Below are positions 62,665 through 64,000 of a stretch of 64,000 nt of DNA, one piece after another. The stretch spans positions 4,278,001 to 4,342,000 of the forward strand of contig NZ_CP043641.1 of assembly GCF_014217625.1 (NCBI RefSeq). Reading direction: 5' to 3'. Position 1 is the first letter of the stretch; each line of letters begins with the position of its first letter. The notes below the pieces were generated by a model. That model had not been told where the DNA came from, ran no database searches, and saw only the letters and a program-made list of their open reading frames with translations. The position numbers were made by a program, and so were the translations under genes. This DNA comes from Leifsonia shinshuensis. GTDB taxonomy: Bacteria > Actinomycetota > Actinomycetes > Actinomycetales > Microbacteriaceae.

Positions 62665-63057
62665 GTGAAATCCTGGAGGACAGCGGCCGTGGCGTTCGTG
62701 ATCGACGCCGTGCTGATCCTCGTGTTCGTGCTCGTCGGGCGCCGCAGTCACGGCGAGGCGGCGAACGTCTCGGGAGTGCTCACCACCTACTGGCCGTTCT
62801 TCATCGGCCTGCTCGCCGGCTGGCTGGTCACCTGGGCGTGGCGCCGCCCGCTCGCGCTGATCTGGCCGGGCGTCCCGGTCTGGCTCATGACGGTCGCGCT
62901 CGGGATGCTCATCCGCACCTCCGCCGGACAGGGCGTGGAACCGGCGTTCATCGCGGTCGCGTTCGTCGTGCTCGGCGTGTTCCTGGTCGGGTGGCGGATC
63001 GTGGCGATTCCGTTCGCGCGGCGGCGGGCGCTGCGGCGGGCTGTCGAGCGGGCGTAG
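62665..63057 (+). CDS. DUF3054 family membrane protein
   Basis: 130 residues with four hydrophobic segments (about 8-25, 42-60, 68-86 and 92-113) and a basic tail. DUF3054 members are short actinobacterial membrane proteins without known function; the W-R-R-P-L-A-L-I-W-P-G-V-P-V-W motif fits. The GTG has TAGCAT ending 6 nt before it, so it is probably leaderless. It diverges from the aminotransferase fusion gene. Confidence 0.86.
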   Translation: MKSWRTAAVAFVIDAVLILVFVLVGRRSHGEAANVSGVLTTYWPFFIGLLAGWLVTWAWRRPLALIWPGVPVWLMTVALGMLIRTSAGQGVEPAFIAVAFVVLGVFLVGWRIVAIPFARRRALRRAVERA

Positions 63058-63081
63058 CCCCGCCTCCCGGAACGCCGCCGC

Positions 63082-64000
63082 TCAGAACGCCGCCGCCACC
63101 CCCGTCGCCACCGCATAGATCGCCAGCCCCGCCAGCGCCCCCACCACCGTCCCGTTGATCCGGATGAACTGCAGGTCGCGGCCGACCTGCACCTCGATCT
63201 TGTCGGTGGTCTCGGCCGGGTCCCAGCCGCGCACCGTCTCCGTGATGACGCTCGCGATGTCGTGGCGGTACGTCGAGACCAGGTGGCCGGCCGCGCCGGA
63301 GATGCGCTGGTTCAGCGACGCGCGCAGCTCCGGGTCGGCGACGACGCGGGCGGCCGCGTCGGCGAGGGCCGCCGAGATGCGATTGCGGAGTTCGCTGTCC
63401 GGGTCGCTGAGAGCGTCCACAGCCGCCGACCGCGCGGCCGCCCAGGCCTGGGCCGCCAGCTCGCGGATGCGCGGGTCGTCGAACGCGCGGGCCTTGGCGG
63501 CCTCCAGCCCGGCGATCGTGTCCGGGTCGTGCTGCAGGCGGTCGCTGAGCTCGGCGAGGTAGCCGTCGATCGCGCGGCGGGCGCGGTGCGTGGGGTCGCG
63601 GCGCACGTCGGCGACGAAGCGGCGCAGCTCCTGGTACACCCGCTCGTCCACCAGCCGGTCCACGAACGACGGCAGCCACGACGGCAGCCGGCCGGAGACG
63701 AGGTTGCTCAGCGCGTCGGGGTGGATCACCAGCCAGTCGTCGAACCGGTCGAGCAGCAGGTCAACGGCGGCGTGGTGGCCTCCGGAGCTGAGGATGCGCT
63801 CACCGAGGCGGCCGATCGGCGGCGCCCACTCCGGCTCGATCACGTGGGTGCGGACCACCGCCTCCACGGCCTCCCGCATCCGGTCGTCGTCCAGCAGGCC
63901 GAAGAAGCCGACCACCGCGCCGGAGGCCTCGTCCACCACCCGGCGGGCGTTGCCCGGCTCGGTCAGCCAGCGCGCGGCGGCGCCGGACACGTCGTAGGCG
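63082..64000 (-). CDS. DUF445 family membrane protein, 5' end outside the window
   Basis: About 306 residues visible; the gene continues past position 64000, and the frame is open at the edge. The C-terminus (V-G-R-D-L-Q-F-I-R-I-N-G-T-V-V-G-A-L-A-G-L) and the long amphipathic helices are those of DUF445 proteins. A predicted terminal membrane helix anchors the C-terminus. The missing N-terminal part normally has another helix. Function unknown. Confidence 0.88.
   Translation of the reverse strand, partial: AYDVSGAAARWLTEPGNARRVVDEASGAVVGFFGLLDDDRMREAVEAVVRTHVIEPEWAPPIGRLGERILSSGGHHAAVDLLLDRFDDWLVIHPDALSNLVSGRLPSWLPSFVDRLVDERVYQELRRFVADVRRDPTHRARRAIDGYLAELSDRLQHDPDTIAGLEAAKARAFDDPRIRELAAQAWAAARSAAVDALSDPDSELRNRISAALADAAARVVADPELRASLNQRISGAAGHLVSTYRHDIASVITETVRGWDPAETTDKIEVQVGRDLQFIRINGTVVGALAGLAIYAVATGVAAAF

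Overview
The window is high-GC actinobacterial DNA, most consistent with Microbacteriaceae (Leifsonia-like). This is an inference from codon usage, many leaderless genes with a TANNNT box about 6 nt before the start codon, and the mscL - FmdB - 5-FTHF cyclo-ligase / galU - rimJ-type GNAT - membrane protein - tRNA-Ala block. No whole-genome comparison was possible. Annotated genes are tightly packed; only 610-1079 is a gene-free stretch over 300 bp.

Layout. 1-3.9 kb: HNH nuclease and tRNA-Arg(CCT), followed by an AT-richer stretch with a membrane-anchored HerA-type ATPase and the C-terminal stub of a tyrosine integrase, read as a decayed tRNA-targeted island. 3.9-11.3 kb: DUF3311-MctP monocarboxylate uptake pair and single-copy housekeeping/accessory genes. 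11.3-18.9 kb: minus-strand carbohydrate locus (LacI regulator, lipoprotein binding protein, two permeases, GH1, GH43, SDR) with a five-copy operator array upstream of the regulator; no transport ATPase is present, so a shared MsiK-type ATPase is presumed. 19-24.7 kb: patatin-like gene behind a 19-codon leader ORF, then a minus-strand oxidoreductase operon (membrane protein, gluconate-dehydrogenase subunit-3-like protein, GMC flavoprotein, pyruvate-oxidase-like TPP enzyme). 24.9-34.2 kb: HtrA protease, a rifampicin monooxygenase (Rox) homologue, small enzymes, a LysM lipoprotein gene broken by one in-frame TGA, cspA, epoxide hydrolase, DUF1992. 34.2-36.9 kb: secreted/membrane DUF6230-DUF6114 operon with a palindrome over its promoter, next to a TetR gene. 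37-44.5 kb: DsbA-like protein, GntR-lldD lactate operon with two operators, an MFS exporter divergent from an ArsR-MFS operon. 44.6-48.5 kb: a 1254-residue DUF4011/SF1-helicase-like protein whose Walker A lysine and Walker B glutamate are both replaced, followed by four copies of a 21-bp palindrome. 48.5-54.9 kb: mscL to tRNA-Ala block and a divergent LysE-type exporter/ArgP pair. 54.9-59.6 kb: copper operon (CopZ, CopA, CopB) with CsoR-type operator sequences. 59.6-64 kb: a kinase-M23-like-aminotransferase fusion, DUF3054, and a DUF445 gene that runs off the window.

The strongest leads for something undescribed are the catalytically degenerate DUF4011 helicase-like protein and its palindrome array, the orphan membrane HerA ATPase in the tRNA-Arg island, the LacI operator array, and the leader-ORF arrangement upstream of the patatin gene. 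No complete known defence system, CRISPR array, prophage or intact insertion sequence was found.
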